Source: Rhodobacter sp. SY28-1 (GTDB lineage: Bacteria > Pseudomonadota > Alphaproteobacteria > Rhodobacterales > Rhodobacteraceae). Taken from it: a stretch of DNA of 64,000 nt. Under the pieces are notes generated by a model that searched no databases, was not told the origin of the DNA, and saw only the letters and a program-made list of their open reading frames with translations. Both the position numbers and the translations under genes were made by a program. Location of the stretch: assembly GCF_005222785.1 (NCBI RefSeq), contig NZ_STGH01000002.1, positions 930,001 to 994,000 of the forward strand, given 5' to 3'. Shown here piece by piece: positions 25,327-34,510 of the stretch (positions are counted from its first letter, which is position 1; each line of letters begins with the position of its first letter).

Positions 25327-25883
25327 GCGGGCGCTTTCAACAGGGTTACGACAGTGTCGCCATACTTTCTATGGTCCACCATCGCAAACCCCTGCGGCAC
25401 CGCCAGAGCCGCGCCTTCTTCCCAGACCACCATCGCCCCCGGGGTCAGCCAGCCGCCCCGCAGCGCCGCCGCCAGCGCCACCTCGCCCAACCCCTTGCCA
25501 TAGGGCGGGTCGAGGAACACCAGCCCGAACGGCGCACCTGCATTCGCCCCAAGCTTCCGCGCATCCTGCCGGATCACCCGCGTCTCGCCCTCGGCCTGCA
25601 GCTTCGCGATGTTCGCCCGGACCAGCGCCAGCGCCTTCGCGCCATCATCGACGAAAGTCACCGCCGACGCTCCCCGGCTCAACGCCTCAAGGCCCAAGGC
25701 CCCGGTCCCCGCGAACAGATCCAGCACCCGCGCGCCCGTGACCGGGTTGCCATGCGCGTTGATGAGAAGGTTGAAGATCGCCTCGCGCACCCGGTCCGAG
25801 GTTGGCCGCAGATGGGCAGCCTGATCCCCCTCGCCAACCTCGGCCAGCTTCAACCCACGACGGCTGCCACCAATGATCCGCAT
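25323..25883 (-). CDS. rsmD: 16S rRNA (guanine-966 N2)-methyltransferase
   Basis: 186 residues. N-terminus MRIIGGSRRGLKL is diagnostic for RsmD; SAM motif RVLDLFAGTGALGLEALSRGA; catalytic LVFLDPPYGKG. It modifies G966 in the small-subunit rRNA. Co-transcribed with the HAD gene by a 4-base overlap. A strong hairpin lies 20-45 bases before its start. Confidence 0.95.
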   Translation of the reverse strand: MRIIGGSRRGLKLAEVGEGDQAAHLRPTSDRVREAIFNLLINAHGNPVTGARVLDLFAGTGALGLEALSRGASAVTFVDDGAKALALVRANIAKLQAEGETRVIRQDARKLGANAGAPFGLVFLDPPYGKGLGEVALAAALRGGWLTPGAMVVWEEGAALAVPQGFAMVDHRKYGDTVVTLLKAPA

Positions 25884-25902
25884 GTCCGCTCCGCGCGTGT
25901 CT

Positions 25903-25927
25903 CCCCTCTCCCATTTGGGGAGAGGGG
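25903..25927. repeat. Hairpin repeat CCCCTCTCCC-n5-GGGAGAGGGG
   Basis: A perfect 10-bp stem followed by GTCGGGGGTGAGGGG. This sequence type ([19 protein letters not shown] plus a G-rich tail) is scattered between genes in many proteobacteria. It lies between the FAD-oxidoreductase stop and the rsmD start. Confidence 0.6.
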
Positions 25928-25943
25928 TCGGGGGTGAGGGGGG

Positions 25944-27146
25944 TCAGCCCTTCAGAAGCGCCTTCAGGTCGGGGGTCGAGACGATGACCTCGGCCGCCGG
26001 GGACTTGCCCATCTCGATCAGCCGCTTGCCGACCATATAGGCCCGGCTGTCGTTCATCGCATCCACCGCCAGCAGGTCCTCGCCCCGGTAGTACCAGAAG
26101 CTGACCGCCTCTCCCTCGCCCTTCCGGGTGACGACCCGGTCATAGCCGATGTTGAGGCCCGCAATCTGTAGCTTCAGGTCGTACTGATCCGACCAGAACC
26201 ACGGCTTCGCCCGATAGGGCTGGCCCGCCCCCAGGATGTTCCCCGCCACTGCCTCGGCCTGGTCGATGGCATTGCCCACCGATTCCAGCCGGATGCGGCC
26301 ACCTTTCCACGGAAAGGACGCGCAATCCCCTGCCGACCAGATCGACGGGTCCGAGGTGCAGCCCATCTCGTCGGTGGCGATCCCGTTGTCGATCACCAGC
26401 CCGGCCGCCTCGGCCAGTTGGGCGTTCGGCGTGATGCCGACCCCCACGATCACGAAGTCCGCCGGCAGCGTCCGCCCGTCCTTCAGAAGCGCGCCCTCGA
26501 CCCGGTCATCGCCGACCAGCCGGTCCAGACCCGTGGACTCCAGCACCTTCACCCCATGCGCCTGATGCATCGACCGCACGAAATCCGAAGTTTCCGGCGC
26601 CGCCACCCGTTGCAGGATTCGCGGCGCCATCTCCAGCACCGTGACGTCGAGGCCCAGCTTCGAAGCCACCGCCGCCGCCTCAAGCCCGATATAGCCGCCA
26701 CCGACGATGATGACCTTGCGACCCGGCTGGAACTCGCCCCGCATCGCATCGACATCGGCCAGAGTACGGACGGTGTAGACCCCCTCCAGCCCGCCACCGA
26801 TGGCTGCGGGCAGGCGGCGCGGCGTCGAGCCCGTGGTCAGTGCCAGATGGTCATAGCTGAGGGCCTCGCCCCCGACCGTCACCGTCTTGGCCACCGGGTC
26901 GATCCCGGTCACCGGCTGACCCAACCGCAGCTCGACTCCCTGCTCCGCCCAGAACTCGGGCGCACGCAGCCACAGCCGGTCTTCCTCCATCTCGCCCAGC
27001 AGATAGGCTTTGGACAGTGGTGGCCGCTGGTAGGGCGGGGCCGGCTCGTCGCCCAGAACGATGATCTCGCCCGCATGTCCCAGCGCCCGCAGCTTTGCCG
27101 ACAGTGCCGCGCCCGCCTGCCCCGCCCCCACGATCACCACGCGCAT
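25944..27146 (-). CDS. FAD/NAD-dependent ferredoxin (rubredoxin) reductase-like protein
   Basis: 400 residues from ATG 27146 (frame open to 27218). FAD motif MRVVIVGAGQAGAALSAKLR, then PPYQRPPLSKAYLLG typical of the BphA4/putidaredoxin reductase group, NADH motif VIIVGGGYIGLEAAAVASKLG, and the second FAD motif IWSAGDCASFPW. C-terminal reductase domain ends TPDLKALLKG. Transfers electrons from NADH to a small ferredoxin or rubredoxin, often for a dioxygenase or P450; no such partner lies nearby. Divergent from a peroxiredoxin across 89 bases. Confidence 0.92.
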   Translation of the reverse strand: MRVVIVGAGQAGAALSAKLRALGHAGEIIVLGDEPAPPYQRPPLSKAYLLGEMEEDRLWLRAPEFWAEQGVELRLGQPVTGIDPVAKTVTVGGEALSYDHLALTTGSTPRRLPAAIGGGLEGVYTVRTLADVDAMRGEFQPGRKVIIVGGGYIGLEAAAVASKLGLDVTVLEMAPRILQRVAAPETSDFVRSMHQAHGVKVLESTGLDRLVGDDRVEGALLKDGRTLPADFVIVGVGITPNAQLAEAAGLVIDNGIATDEMGCTSDPSIWSAGDCASFPWKGGRIRLESVGNAIDQAEAVAGNILGAGQPYRAKPWFWSDQYDLKLQIAGLNIGYDRVVTRKGEGEAVSFWYYRGEDLLAVDAMNDSRAYMVGKRLIEMGKSPAAEVIVSTPDLKALLKG

Positions 27147-27235
27147 CGCCGTCCCCCTCTGGCATGTTCCGCGCCGGACCCTATAACCCAAGGCATCACA
27201 GGTGCAACGCGCCAACACAGAAAGGACTGCCGAAA

Positions 27236-27721
27236 ATGACGATTGCCGAAGGCTCGAAACTTCCCGACGCCACCCTTCTCCGGATGGGCGAAAACGGGGC
27301 CGAGACGGTCAGCCTTGCCGACAGGCTCAAGGGCCGCAAAGTGGTGATCTTCGGCCTGCCCGGTGCCTATACCGGCACCTGTTCCACCGCGCATGTCCCC
27401 AGCTTCATCCGCACCGCCAAGAAGTTCGCCGAAAAGGGCGTGGACGAGATCATCTGCGTCGCCGTCAACGACCCCTTCGTGATGAAGGCCTGGGGCGAGG
27501 CGACCGGGGCCACCGCCGCCGGGATCACCATGCTGGGCGACGCGGATGCCAGCTTCACCAAGGCCATCGGCCAGCCGTTCGACGTGCCGCACCTCGGCTT
27601 CTTCAACCGGTCCAAGCGCTATTCGCTTCTGGCCGAGGACGGGGTGGTGACGAAGTTCAACCCGGAAACTGGCACCGGCTGCGAGATTTCGGCAGGCGAG
27701 CACCTCTTGTCGCAACTCTGA
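27236..27721 (+). CDS. Peroxiredoxin, Prx5 type
   Basis: 161 residues, AAAGGACTGCCGAAA before ATG 27236. The active-site motif PGAYTGTCSTAHVP contains the peroxidatic cysteine (about residue 47), and a second cysteine occurs in GTGCEIS near the end, a position fitting intramolecular resolution. RVVIFGLP-type Prx5 core (KVVIFGLPGAYTGTCST) and LGDADASFTKAIG. Reduces hydroperoxides with thioredoxin or glutaredoxin. Ends at a palindromic repeat. Confidence 0.95.
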   Translation: MTIAEGSKLPDATLLRMGENGAETVSLADRLKGRKVVIFGLPGAYTGTCSTAHVPSFIRTAKKFAEKGVDEIICVAVNDPFVMKAWGEATGATAAGITMLGDADASFTKAIGQPFDVPHLGFFNRSKRYSLLAEDGVVTKFNPETGTGCEISAGEHLLSQL

Positions 27722-27728
27722 CGGATCG

Positions 27729-27797
27729 CTCGTCGTCGACTTCGTCGCTCCTCGCTGGCGTCAGCCCTCCGAGGAGTAGACGAAGGCGCACGACGAG
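27729..27797. repeat. Intergenic palindromic repeat, copy D
   Basis: Left arm CTCGTCGTCGACTTCGTC and CTCCTCGCTGG; right arm CCGAGGAGTAGACGAAGGCGCACGACGAG in two parts, closely complementary. Between the convergent peroxiredoxin and 124-residue protein genes. Confidence 0.7.
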
Positions 27798-27814
27798 GCC
27801 GTCGCCGGGGGGCG

Positions 27815-28189
27815 TCACCCCTCGCGGACGTGCCGCTGGAAGGCACGTTTCAGAAGGTCCAGCTCGGCCCTCAGCAGGCTGACTTCGGCCCGGATGTCTT
27901 CCTCCAGCGGCTGCCCCGCGACCAGGGTGAACTGCGCCAGCGTCTGGCCCCCGGACTGCAGGACAAAGGTCTGCACCCCCTCGTTCAGGGCCCAGGCCGG
28001 GATCGGCACCCGCACGGCGAACTGCCCGGCCTTCCCCGGCACCGGCGTCACCTCGACCCCTTCGACCGCCCGGCCCGCATGCAGTGCCGCTACCGCAGGC
28101 GCATCTGTGTCCGCACCGCTCAGCAGGCCTTCCCAGACCCCGTCGGCAATCCGGACCTGGACCAGCATCATCTTGGTCGCCTCGGTCAT
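27815..28189 (-). CDS. Conserved hypothetical cytoplasmic protein with C-terminal coiled coil
   Basis: 124 residues. No family is recognised with certainty. The first 90 residues look like a small beta-sandwich (VQVRIADGVWEGLLSG; GQFAVRVPIPAWALNEGVQTFVLQSGGQTLAQFTLVAG), followed by a charged amphipathic helix (EDIRAEVSLLRAELDLLKRAFQRHV) with leucines at heptad spacing that probably oligomerises. It lies directly downstream of the 257-residue gene and ilvD, all on the minus strand. Confidence 0.7.
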   Translation of the reverse strand: MTEATKMMLVQVRIADGVWEGLLSGADTDAPAVAALHAGRAVEGVEVTPVPGKAGQFAVRVPIPAWALNEGVQTFVLQSGGQTLAQFTLVAGQPLEEDIRAEVSLLRAELDLLKRAFQRHVREG

Positions 28190-28198
28190 CCTGTCCCC

Positions 28199-28972
28199 TT
28201 ACAACTCGGCCCGAGGCCGGCGGCTGATCAGCAGGTCCCGGATCACGATGCGCGTCATCGCGACGTCGTTCAGGATCAGGTCGACCCAGGCGCGTTCCAC
28301 CCGCTTTTCGTTCATGTCGGCATAGGCAAGGTCGAATTCAGCCAGCTTGTCGCGACCCTCCTGCGGCAGGCTGCTGACTGGCTGCGACAGGTTCGGCCCG
28401 TGCTTGATGTTCAGCCTCGCATAGCCGCGCAATGGGGTTTCCGTGTCGATCACCATCTCGACCCGCACTAGATGCCGCGCCTTCAGGCCCTCGACCGCCG
28501 CTTCGGGCAGGTTCATCGCCAGCGACAGGAAGGTGCCCTTGAAGCCGAAGATGTCGATGGCCAGCCCATAGGGCGCCCGGTCCTCGGCCTTGTCGTTGCG
28601 GACCTGCCGCACCACGACCTCGCCCAGGGCGCAGTCGTGATACAGCGCCAGGTTCTCGCCGATCGCGGTCCGGTCCGACTGGGCGACCGCCCCCGGCTCG
28701 GCCAGCGCCCCGCGCCACAGGTCGGGACGCCAGGCCCAGTCGGTGCCCAGAGGCATCTGGGGCAGGCCCGATTGCAAGGCCGGAACCGCCATCCGGGCGT
28801 CCGCCGCCTGCATGACCCGGTCGAGATGGCGCCGCAAGCCGCGCGCTTCGGCCCGCAAGGCGCGGACCTCGAAGCTTTCCAGATCGCCAACGGCCCCCGC
28901 CAGCCGCGCCCAGCGCTGTTCGGCCCGGCGCTGATGCCAGCCTTCCAGAAACTGCCCGACGCGACCGGCCAT
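28199..28972 (-). CDS. Conserved hypothetical protein (possibly DUF6478)
   Basis: 257 residues, no signal peptide. N-terminal basic helical region (FLEGWHQRRAEQRWARL) and a well-structured central part (GENLALYHDCALGEVVVRQVRNDKAEDRAPYGLAIDIFGFKGTFLSLAMNLP) ending with a helical tail rich in Arg. It looks like a Rhodobacteraceae-specific protein commonly found behind ilvD; the DUF assignment is from memory and uncertain. Six bases separate it from ilvD, so it belongs to that transcript. Confidence 0.7.
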   Translation of the reverse strand: MAGRVGQFLEGWHQRRAEQRWARLAGAVGDLESFEVRALRAEARGLRRHLDRVMQAADARMAVPALQSGLPQMPLGTDWAWRPDLWRGALAEPGAVAQSDRTAIGENLALYHDCALGEVVVRQVRNDKAEDRAPYGLAIDIFGFKGTFLSLAMNLPEAAVEGLKARHLVRVEMVIDTETPLRGYARLNIKHGPNLSQPVSSLPQEGRDKLAEFDLAYADMNEKRVERAWVDLILNDVAMTRIVIRDLLISRRPRAEL

Positions 28973-28978
28973 GACGCC

Positions 28979-30712
28979 TTACTGGTCCATGTAGACGTGG
29001 CTTTCGCCCTTGCCGCCCGGATGCGTCACCGCCCCCCAGCGCGCACCGCCGCAGAGCTTGGCGAACTTGTGCACCGCACCAGAGGTATAGGCCGTCTTGC
29101 GCGGTCCCTTCCACTCGGCCTTGCGCTTGGCCAGTTCCTCATCCGACAGCGCCACCGACAGTTCGCCCGTGACCGCGTTCAGCGTGATGATGTCGCCTGT
29201 TTTCAGCAGGGCAATCGGCCCGCCATGCGCCGCTTCCGGCCCGACGTGACCCACGCAGAAGCCCCGCGTCGCGCCAGAGAACCGGCCATCGGTGATCAGC
29301 GCCACTTTCTTGCCCATGCCCTGACCCGACAGCGCCGCCGTGGTCGCCAGCATCTCCCGCATCCCCGGGCCGCCTGCCGGGCCTTCGTTGCGGATAACGA
29401 TGACCTCGCCTTCCTTGTATTCCCGCGCCTTGACGGCGGCGAAGGCGTCTTCCTCACACTCGAACACCCGCGCCGGGCCGGTGAACTTCTGCTCGGCCTC
29501 GGTCATGCCTGCGACCTTCACGATGGCCCCGTCGGGCGCAAGGTTGCCCTTCAGGCTGACCACGCCGCCCGTCTTGGTGATGGGCGAGCCGATGTCATAG
29601 ATCACGCGACCGTCCGCCTCGCCGCGGATCTCGTCCAGGCTTTCGCCCAGCGTCTTGCCGGATGCGGTGATGCAGTCGAGGTGCAGAAGCCCCGCTTTCG
29701 CCAGCTCCTTCATCACCACGGCCACACCGCCCACTTCGTGCAGGTCCTTGGCGACATACTTCCCGCCCGGACGCAGGTCGACGAAGTAAGGCGTGTCTTT
29801 CATGCAAGCCGCCACGTCGAACAGGTCAAAGTCGATCCCCGCCTCATGCGCAATTGCGGGCAGGTGCAGCGCCGCGTTGGTGGAACCACCCGTGCAGCCG
29901 ACGACGCGGGCCGCGTTCTCCAGCGACTTCCGCGTCACGATGTCCCGCGCGCGGATGTTCTTCTCGATCAAGTTCATGACAGCCACGCCCGAAGCCTCGC
30001 AGAACTGGTCGCGGGACTCATATGGCGCCGGGGCGGACGACGAGTTGAGCAGCGCCAGCCCGATCGCTTCCGACACGCAGGCCATCGTGTTCGCGGTATA
30101 CTGCGCGCCGCAGGCACCGCTGGACGGGCAGGCCACTCGCTCCATGATTTCCAGTTCCGCGTCCGACAGGTTCCCGGCCTGGTGCTTGCCCACGGCCTCG
30201 AACATGTCCTGCACGGTGATGTCCTGGCCATTGTAGCGGCCGGGCAGGATCGACCCGCCATAGATGAACACACTGGGGACATTCAGGCGAACCATCGCCA
30301 TCATCATCCCCGGCAGGGACTTGTCGCAACCCGCAAGCCCCACGATCGCGTCATAGCAATGCCCGCGCATCGTCAGTTCCACAGTGTCCGCAATCGCATC
30401 GCGCGAGGCCAGCGAGGACCGCATCCCCTCATGCCCCATGGCGATCCCGTCGGTCACGGTGATCGTCGTGAACTCGCGCGGGGTGCCGCCGCCCTTCTTC
30501 ACGCCATGCTTCACGACCTGAGCCTGCCGGTTCAGCGCGATGTTGCAGGGGGCTGCTTCGTTCCAGCAGGTGGCGACGCCGACCCAGGGCTGGTGGATTT
30601 CCTCTTCCGTGATGCCCATCGCGTAGAAATAGCTGCGGTGCGGCGCACGGGCTGGGCCCTCGGTCACATGGCGGCTGGGAAGCTTCGACTTGTCGAAACG
30701 CTGATTGGTCAT
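28979..30712 (-). CDS. ilvD: Dihydroxy-acid dehydratase
   Basis: 577 residues from ATG 30712 with AAGGAG upstream (GCAAGGAGCCGTC). Iron-sulfur and substrate motifs: [66 protein letters not shown] and the C-terminal [23 protein letters not shown]. Converts dihydroxy-isovalerate and -methylvalerate to the 2-keto acids in valine and isoleucine synthesis. It heads a minus-strand group with two conserved hypothetical genes. Confidence 0.97.
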   Translation of the reverse strand: MTNQRFDKSKLPSRHVTEGPARAPHRSYFYAMGITEEEIHQPWVGVATCWNEAAPCNIALNRQAQVVKHGVKKGGGTPREFTTITVTDGIAMGHEGMRSSLASRDAIADTVELTMRGHCYDAIVGLAGCDKSLPGMMMAMVRLNVPSVFIYGGSILPGRYNGQDITVQDMFEAVGKHQAGNLSDAELEIMERVACPSSGACGAQYTANTMACVSEAIGLALLNSSSAPAPYESRDQFCEASGVAVMNLIEKNIRARDIVTRKSLENAARVVGCTGGSTNAALHLPAIAHEAGIDFDLFDVAACMKDTPYFVDLRPGGKYVAKDLHEVGGVAVVMKELAKAGLLHLDCITASGKTLGESLDEIRGEADGRVIYDIGSPITKTGGVVSLKGNLAPDGAIVKVAGMTEAEQKFTGPARVFECEEDAFAAVKAREYKEGEVIVIRNEGPAGGPGMREMLATTAALSGQGMGKKVALITDGRFSGATRGFCVGHVGPEAAHGGPIALLKTGDIITLNAVTGELSVALSDEELAKRKAEWKGPRKTAYTSGAVHKFAKLCGGARWGAVTHPGGKGESHVYMDQ

Positions 30713-30797
30713 GACGGCTCCTTGCGGGCAATGGGCATGCGTTGGCTCGCCGCAAGGGATAAAGGCCCGCCCCGCCCGGGGCAAGCCGATTTGGGCC

Positions 30798-31877
30798 TCA
30801 GGGACCGCTGCCGTTGATCGCGACGGTCGCACTTTGCATCAGACCGTCAAGTTGCAGACGCAACCCGTCGACGAGGCCGACATAGGCTTTCAGCACGCCA
30901 GCCAGCGCCGGCACCGCCTCTGCCAGGGCATCGGCGCTGATGTAAAGCGCGGCCCCGACAATCGCGAGCGTCATCACCAGAAGGAAACCGCTGCGGAAGC
31001 TGCTGCGCCCTTCCGTCGCGACGTCACCCGGCTCGTCAGCTGCCGTGTCGATCAGTTGCTCGCTGGGCCGCAGCGTCGAGTTGATCTCTTCAACATCCGG
31101 CAGTCGGGTCCGGCGTCCGGCAAGCTTGTCATCCGCATCCTCGGCTGGCGCCACGGTGTCCGCATCGGTGCTGATGACCTCGACCGGCTTTTTCTTCACC
31201 GCCGGGGCGGACTCGATCCCCAGGTCGGCCTGCACTTCTAGTGGCTTCCCGACATCGGACTTCCGCGCCAAAGCCTCGCGCTCGGCCTCCTCGCGCAGGA
31301 TCGCCAGCACTGACTCGTCCACCGCATAGGCGGCCGGTGCCGCCGCCGCAGCCGCCGGAGGATCACCCGTCAGGTCCTCATCCGCATCCGTCTCGACCGG
31401 CTGCACCACAACCGGATCGGCGGCAACGGATGCTGCCATCGGTGCCGGGTCTGCACTCGCCGCGACAATCTCGACCTTGGGCTCTTCAACCGGGTCCGGC
31501 TCGGCCTGCACCTCGACAACCGGCTCGACCGTCGGCTCCACGACTGGCTCCACGACCGGCTCGATGGCCGCCGCAGGGGCATCCGGCTCCACGGCCTCGG
31601 CCCTTACCTCAGGCTCCGGCTCGACGGGTTCGACCACAGGGGCAGTGTCCGCCACAGGTGTCGGTTCCGGCACTGGCGCAGGCTCTGGCTCAGGGACCTT
31701 GGCACTTGGCGGCGCAACCACCGGGGCCGCCGCCACCGTCTCTGCAACCGCCGCGCGTGAGCGCATCTGATACCACGCATGTCCGCAATTCGCGCACTGC
31801 ACGTCGCGCCCCGTTTCCGGAATCGCGTCCTCGGGTACCTCGTACTTGGCCTCGCAATTCGGGCAAACCAACCGCAT
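30798..31877 (-). CDS. MJ0042-type zinc-ribbon membrane protein with Pro/Glu-rich linker
   Basis: 359 residues. N-terminal zinc ribbon [19 protein letters not shown] with a second pair in [13 protein letters not shown] (two CxxC), a long low-complexity linker rich in Pro, Glu, Val and Ala (about residues 50-200), a cytoplasmic acidic stretch, and a single membrane helix [21 protein letters not shown] near residue 300. This architecture is common just beside ftsE/ftsX in Rhodobacteraceae. It is divergent from ftsE across 178 bases. Function unknown; the ribbon suggests protein or nucleic-acid binding. Confidence 0.85.
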   Translation of the reverse strand: MRLVCPNCEAKYEVPEDAIPETGRDVQCANCGHAWYQMRSRAAVAETVAAAPVVAPPSAKVPEPEPAPVPEPTPVADTAPVVEPVEPEPEVRAEAVEPDAPAAAIEPVVEPVVEPTVEPVVEVQAEPDPVEEPKVEIVAASADPAPMAASVAADPVVVQPVETDADEDLTGDPPAAAAAAPAAYAVDESVLAILREEAEREALARKSDVGKPLEVQADLGIESAPAVKKKPVEVISTDADTVAPAEDADDKLAGRRTRLPDVEEINSTLRPSEQLIDTAADEPGDVATEGRSSFRSGFLLVMTLAIVGAALYISADALAEAVPALAGVLKAYVGLVDGLRLQLDGLMQSATVAINGSGP

Positions 31878-32055
31878 TATTGTCCCTCAAAGCCTGTTTT
31901 TCCGGTCGCCTCGCAAAGGTGTAAACCTTAATTCCTGTCGTTCCAAGGCCTTGTCGCGCGCTCTTGTGCAATCGTTTCCCCCTGTGCGATGGAAAGCGCA
32001 GTGACAGGGGCGCTGCACAAGACCGACGCCCTGGGGACTGCGGCAGGGGAACGGC

Positions 32056-32727
32056 GTGATCACATTCGAGAACGTGGCCTACAGCTATGGCGGAGGCGAG
32101 CTTCTGTCCGATGTGTCGCTGAAGCTGGCACCCGGGTCCTTCCATTTCCTGACCGGCCCGTCGGGCGCGGGGAAATCCACCTTCCTGAAACTCGCCTATG
32201 CCGAGCTTCGCCCGACCTCGGGCCGCGTCACCCTGTTCGACAACGACGTGACCAAGCTGTCGCGTGACGATGTTGCCCGCACCCGCCGCCGCATCGGCAT
32301 CGTGCACCAGGACTGCAAGTTCCTCGACCACATGACCCTTGCCGCCAACATGGCACTCCCCTTCACCGTCTCGGACCGCGAAAGCAGCCCCCAGGACCTG
32401 GATGATCTTCTGTCTTGGGTCGGCCTCAAGCACCTCGCCGACGCGCTGCCCCCGCAACTGTCCGGCGGCGAACGCCAGCGCGCGGCCCTCGCCCGCGCCG
32501 TCATCGTCGACCCCGACGTGATCCTGGCGGACGAACCGACCGGCAACGTCGACTGGGAGATGTCCCTGCGCATCCTCACGCTGCTGGTGGAACTGAACAA
32601 GATGGGCAAGACCATCCTCGTCGCCACCCACGACCTGAACCTGATCCGCCAGGCCAAGGCGCAGATCCAGGCCCGCGTGCTGCGCATTGCGAAACATCGC
32701 GTCCAGCTTGCGGGGGCCGACCTGTGA
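32056..32727 (+). CDS. ftsE: Cell-division ABC ATPase FtsE
   Basis: 223 residues from GTG 32056 behind GGGGAACGGC. MITFENVAYSYGGGELLSDVSL, Walker A LTGPSGAGKSTFLKL, Q-loop GIVHQDCKFLDHM, signature LSGGERQRAALARAV, Walker B VILADEPTGNVDWEM, and the H-loop THDLNLI. Partners FtsX at the septum and regulates peptidoglycan hydrolases. Overlaps ftsX by 4 bases. Confidence 0.95.
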   Translation: MITFENVAYSYGGGELLSDVSLKLAPGSFHFLTGPSGAGKSTFLKLAYAELRPTSGRVTLFDNDVTKLSRDDVARTRRRIGIVHQDCKFLDHMTLAANMALPFTVSDRESSPQDLDDLLSWVGLKHLADALPPQLSGGERQRAALARAVIVDPDVILADEPTGNVDWEMSLRILTLLVELNKMGKTILVATHDLNLIRQAKAQIQARVLRIAKHRVQLAGADL

Positions 32728-33620
32728 GACCCCCCGCCGCCAAACCCGCCTCGCCCGCCACCCGCGCGCTGGAGGTCGTTCCGCCTTCCGGCCCGACCGC
32801 CTGGCTGACCACCTTCACCGCCGGCGCGATGACCTTTCTCTGCGTCTTCGCCCTCGCCCTTTCCCTCGCTTCGGGTCGCCTTGCCAACCGCTGGTCCGAG
32901 GCGCTCGCCAAGACCTCGACCATCCGCCTCTCCGCCCCGGCCGAACAGGTGCAGATCCAGACCGACGCGATCCTTGCCGCCCTCGCCACCACCCCCGGCA
33001 TCGCCAGCTACCGCGCGCTGGACGATGCCGAGACGCGCGCCCTTCTGGAACCCTGGTTCGGTCCCGGTCTGCCCGTCGAGGCCCTGCCGATCCCCCGCCT
33101 GATCGAGGTGGTCGAGGCCGATCCGCCCTACGACTCCGAAGGGCTGAAACAGCGCCTCGCCGCCGAGGCCCCCGGCGCGCTCCTCGACGATCACACCCGC
33201 TGGCGCCGCCCCCTGGCTGAGGCCGCCAGCCGTATCCGCCTGCTCGGTGGCCTCTCCATCGCGCTGATCGGCGCCGCGATGGCCGCGATGATCACCCTCG
33301 CCGCCCGCGCGGCACTGGCAACGAATGCCGAGGTGATCCGCGTCCTCCGCCTCGTTGGCGCCAAGGACAGCTACATCGCCCGTGCCTTCGTCCGCCGCTT
33401 CACGCTCCGCACCCTGGCCGGGGCCGCCGTGGGCGCCGCTGCGGGCCTGATCGGCGTCGCCGCCCTTCCCGCTGCCGATGCCGCCGGTGGCTTCCTGACC
33501 GGCCTCGGCTTCACCGGACTGGGCTGGCTCTGGCCCTTTGCCCTGCCCCCTCTTGCGGCTATCGTGGCGTTCCTCGCCACCCGCCGCGCGGCCTTCCAGA
33601 AACTGCGAGAGCTGACATGA
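32724..33620 (+). CDS. ftsX: Cell-division membrane protein FtsX
   Basis: 298 residues from GTG 32724, which overlaps the ftsE stop (GTGA). Four membrane helices: one after the cytoplasmic N-terminus (AWLTTFTAGAMTFLCVFALALSLA), then a periplasmic domain, and three at the C-terminus (LGGLSIALIGAAMAAMITLA; AGAAVGAAAGLIGVAALP; WLWPFALPPLAAIVAFLA). LRLVGAKDSYIARAFVRRF is the conserved FtsX motif. Coupled onward to plsC by ATGA. Confidence 0.94.
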   Translation: MRPPAAKPASPATRALEVVPPSGPTAWLTTFTAGAMTFLCVFALALSLASGRLANRWSEALAKTSTIRLSAPAEQVQIQTDAILAALATTPGIASYRALDDAETRALLEPWFGPGLPVEALPIPRLIEVVEADPPYDSEGLKQRLAAEAPGALLDDHTRWRRPLAEAASRIRLLGGLSIALIGAAMAAMITLAARAALATNAEVIRVLRLVGAKDSYIARAFVRRFTLRTLAGAAVGAAAGLIGVAALPAADAAGGFLTGLGFTGLGWLWPFALPPLAAIVAFLATRRAAFQKLRELT

Positions 33621-34345
33621 CCCCGATCCGCTGGCTGCTCTCTCTCGTCTTCATCATCCAGATGTATCTGGCGATGGCCGTGATCGCCGTCCTCTTCGCC
33701 CCCTGGGCGCTCTTCTCCCGCCACGGTGCGCGGGTCGCCTGCAAGACCTTCTGCCGCTGGGTGATCTTCACCCTGCGCGCCCTGTGCGGCACCCGGTCCG
33801 AAGTGCGCGGCACACCCCCCACCGGCGAATGCATCATTGCGGCCAAGCACCAAAGCTTTCTCGACATCATCCTGATCTTCAACGCGGTCCCTGCGGGCAA
33901 GTTCATCATGAAGCGGGAACTGCTCTATACGCCCTTCCTCGGCCAATACGCCCTGCGCATCGGCTGCGTGCCGGTGAACCGCGGCAAGCGCGGCGCGGCC
34001 ATCGCCAAGATGAAGGCCGATGTGGCGAAGGGCACCGCCGAGCCCGGCCAGCTGATCATCTACCCGCAGGGCACCCGCGTCGCGCCCGGTGCCACCAAGC
34101 CCTACAAGGTCGGCACCGGCCTGCTTTACGAACAGCTCGGCCAGCCCTGCCATCCGGTCGCGGCGAATGTCGGGGTCTTCTGGCCAAAACACGGCATCCT
34201 GCGCAAACCCGGCCTCGCCGTCGTCGAATTCCTGGACCCCATCGCCCCGGGCCTTGCGATCCCCGACTTCATGGCACGACTTGAGGCAGAGGTCGAAACC
34301 TACTCCAACCGCCTGATGGCCGAAGCCGGGTTCAGCGCCCGATAA
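33617..34345 (+). CDS. plsC: 1-acyl-sn-glycerol-3-phosphate acyltransferase
   Basis: 242 residues, ATG overlapping the ftsX stop. Acyltransferase motifs: KHQSFLDIILIF (the H-x4-D catalytic pair), PVNRGKRGAAIAKM, IYPQGTRVAPG and PCHPVAANVGVFW. One N-terminal membrane anchor. Makes phosphatidic acid from lysophosphatidic acid. The ftsE-ftsX-plsC arrangement couples division and phospholipid genes in one operon. Confidence 0.93.
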   Translation: MTPIRWLLSLVFIIQMYLAMAVIAVLFAPWALFSRHGARVACKTFCRWVIFTLRALCGTRSEVRGTPPTGECIIAAKHQSFLDIILIFNAVPAGKFIMKRELLYTPFLGQYALRIGCVPVNRGKRGAAIAKMKADVAKGTAEPGQLIIYPQGTRVAPGATKPYKVGTGLLYEQLGQPCHPVAANVGVFWPKHGILRKPGLAVVEFLDPIAPGLAIPDFMARLEAEVETYSNRLMAEAGFSAR

Positions 34346-34430
34346 TCACCGAAAGCGACGAGTCCAGGTGCTCGGAAACCTTCGGTCATTGTGCATCTTG
34401 CCCATGTCGGAAATACTCCACGGGTAGGAA

Positions 34431-34461
34431 GCCGGTTTCGCCACCGGTTCAAGAAACCGGC
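34431..34461 (+). other. Stem-loop in the leader of the PPOX gene
   Basis: GCCGGTTTC (34431-34439) pairs exactly with GAAACCGGC (34453-34461) around a 13-base loop. It lies 50 bases before the ATG in a 165-base gap otherwise without genes. It could end the plsC transcript or be a leader structure; no riboswitch class was recognised. Confidence 0.4.
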
Positions 34462-34510
34462 GGACAGCGGAGCGTGTGAAACCCTCCGGGGCCAGACAGA
34501 GGCGCCACGC

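Noticed and set aside
28472-30817. 781-codon open frame on the plus strand opposite ilvD
   Set aside because: It mirrors ilvD and its two downstream genes codon for codon, shows Arg/His/Gly-rich low-homology sequence, and has no ribosome site. High-GC genes often leave such open antisense frames.
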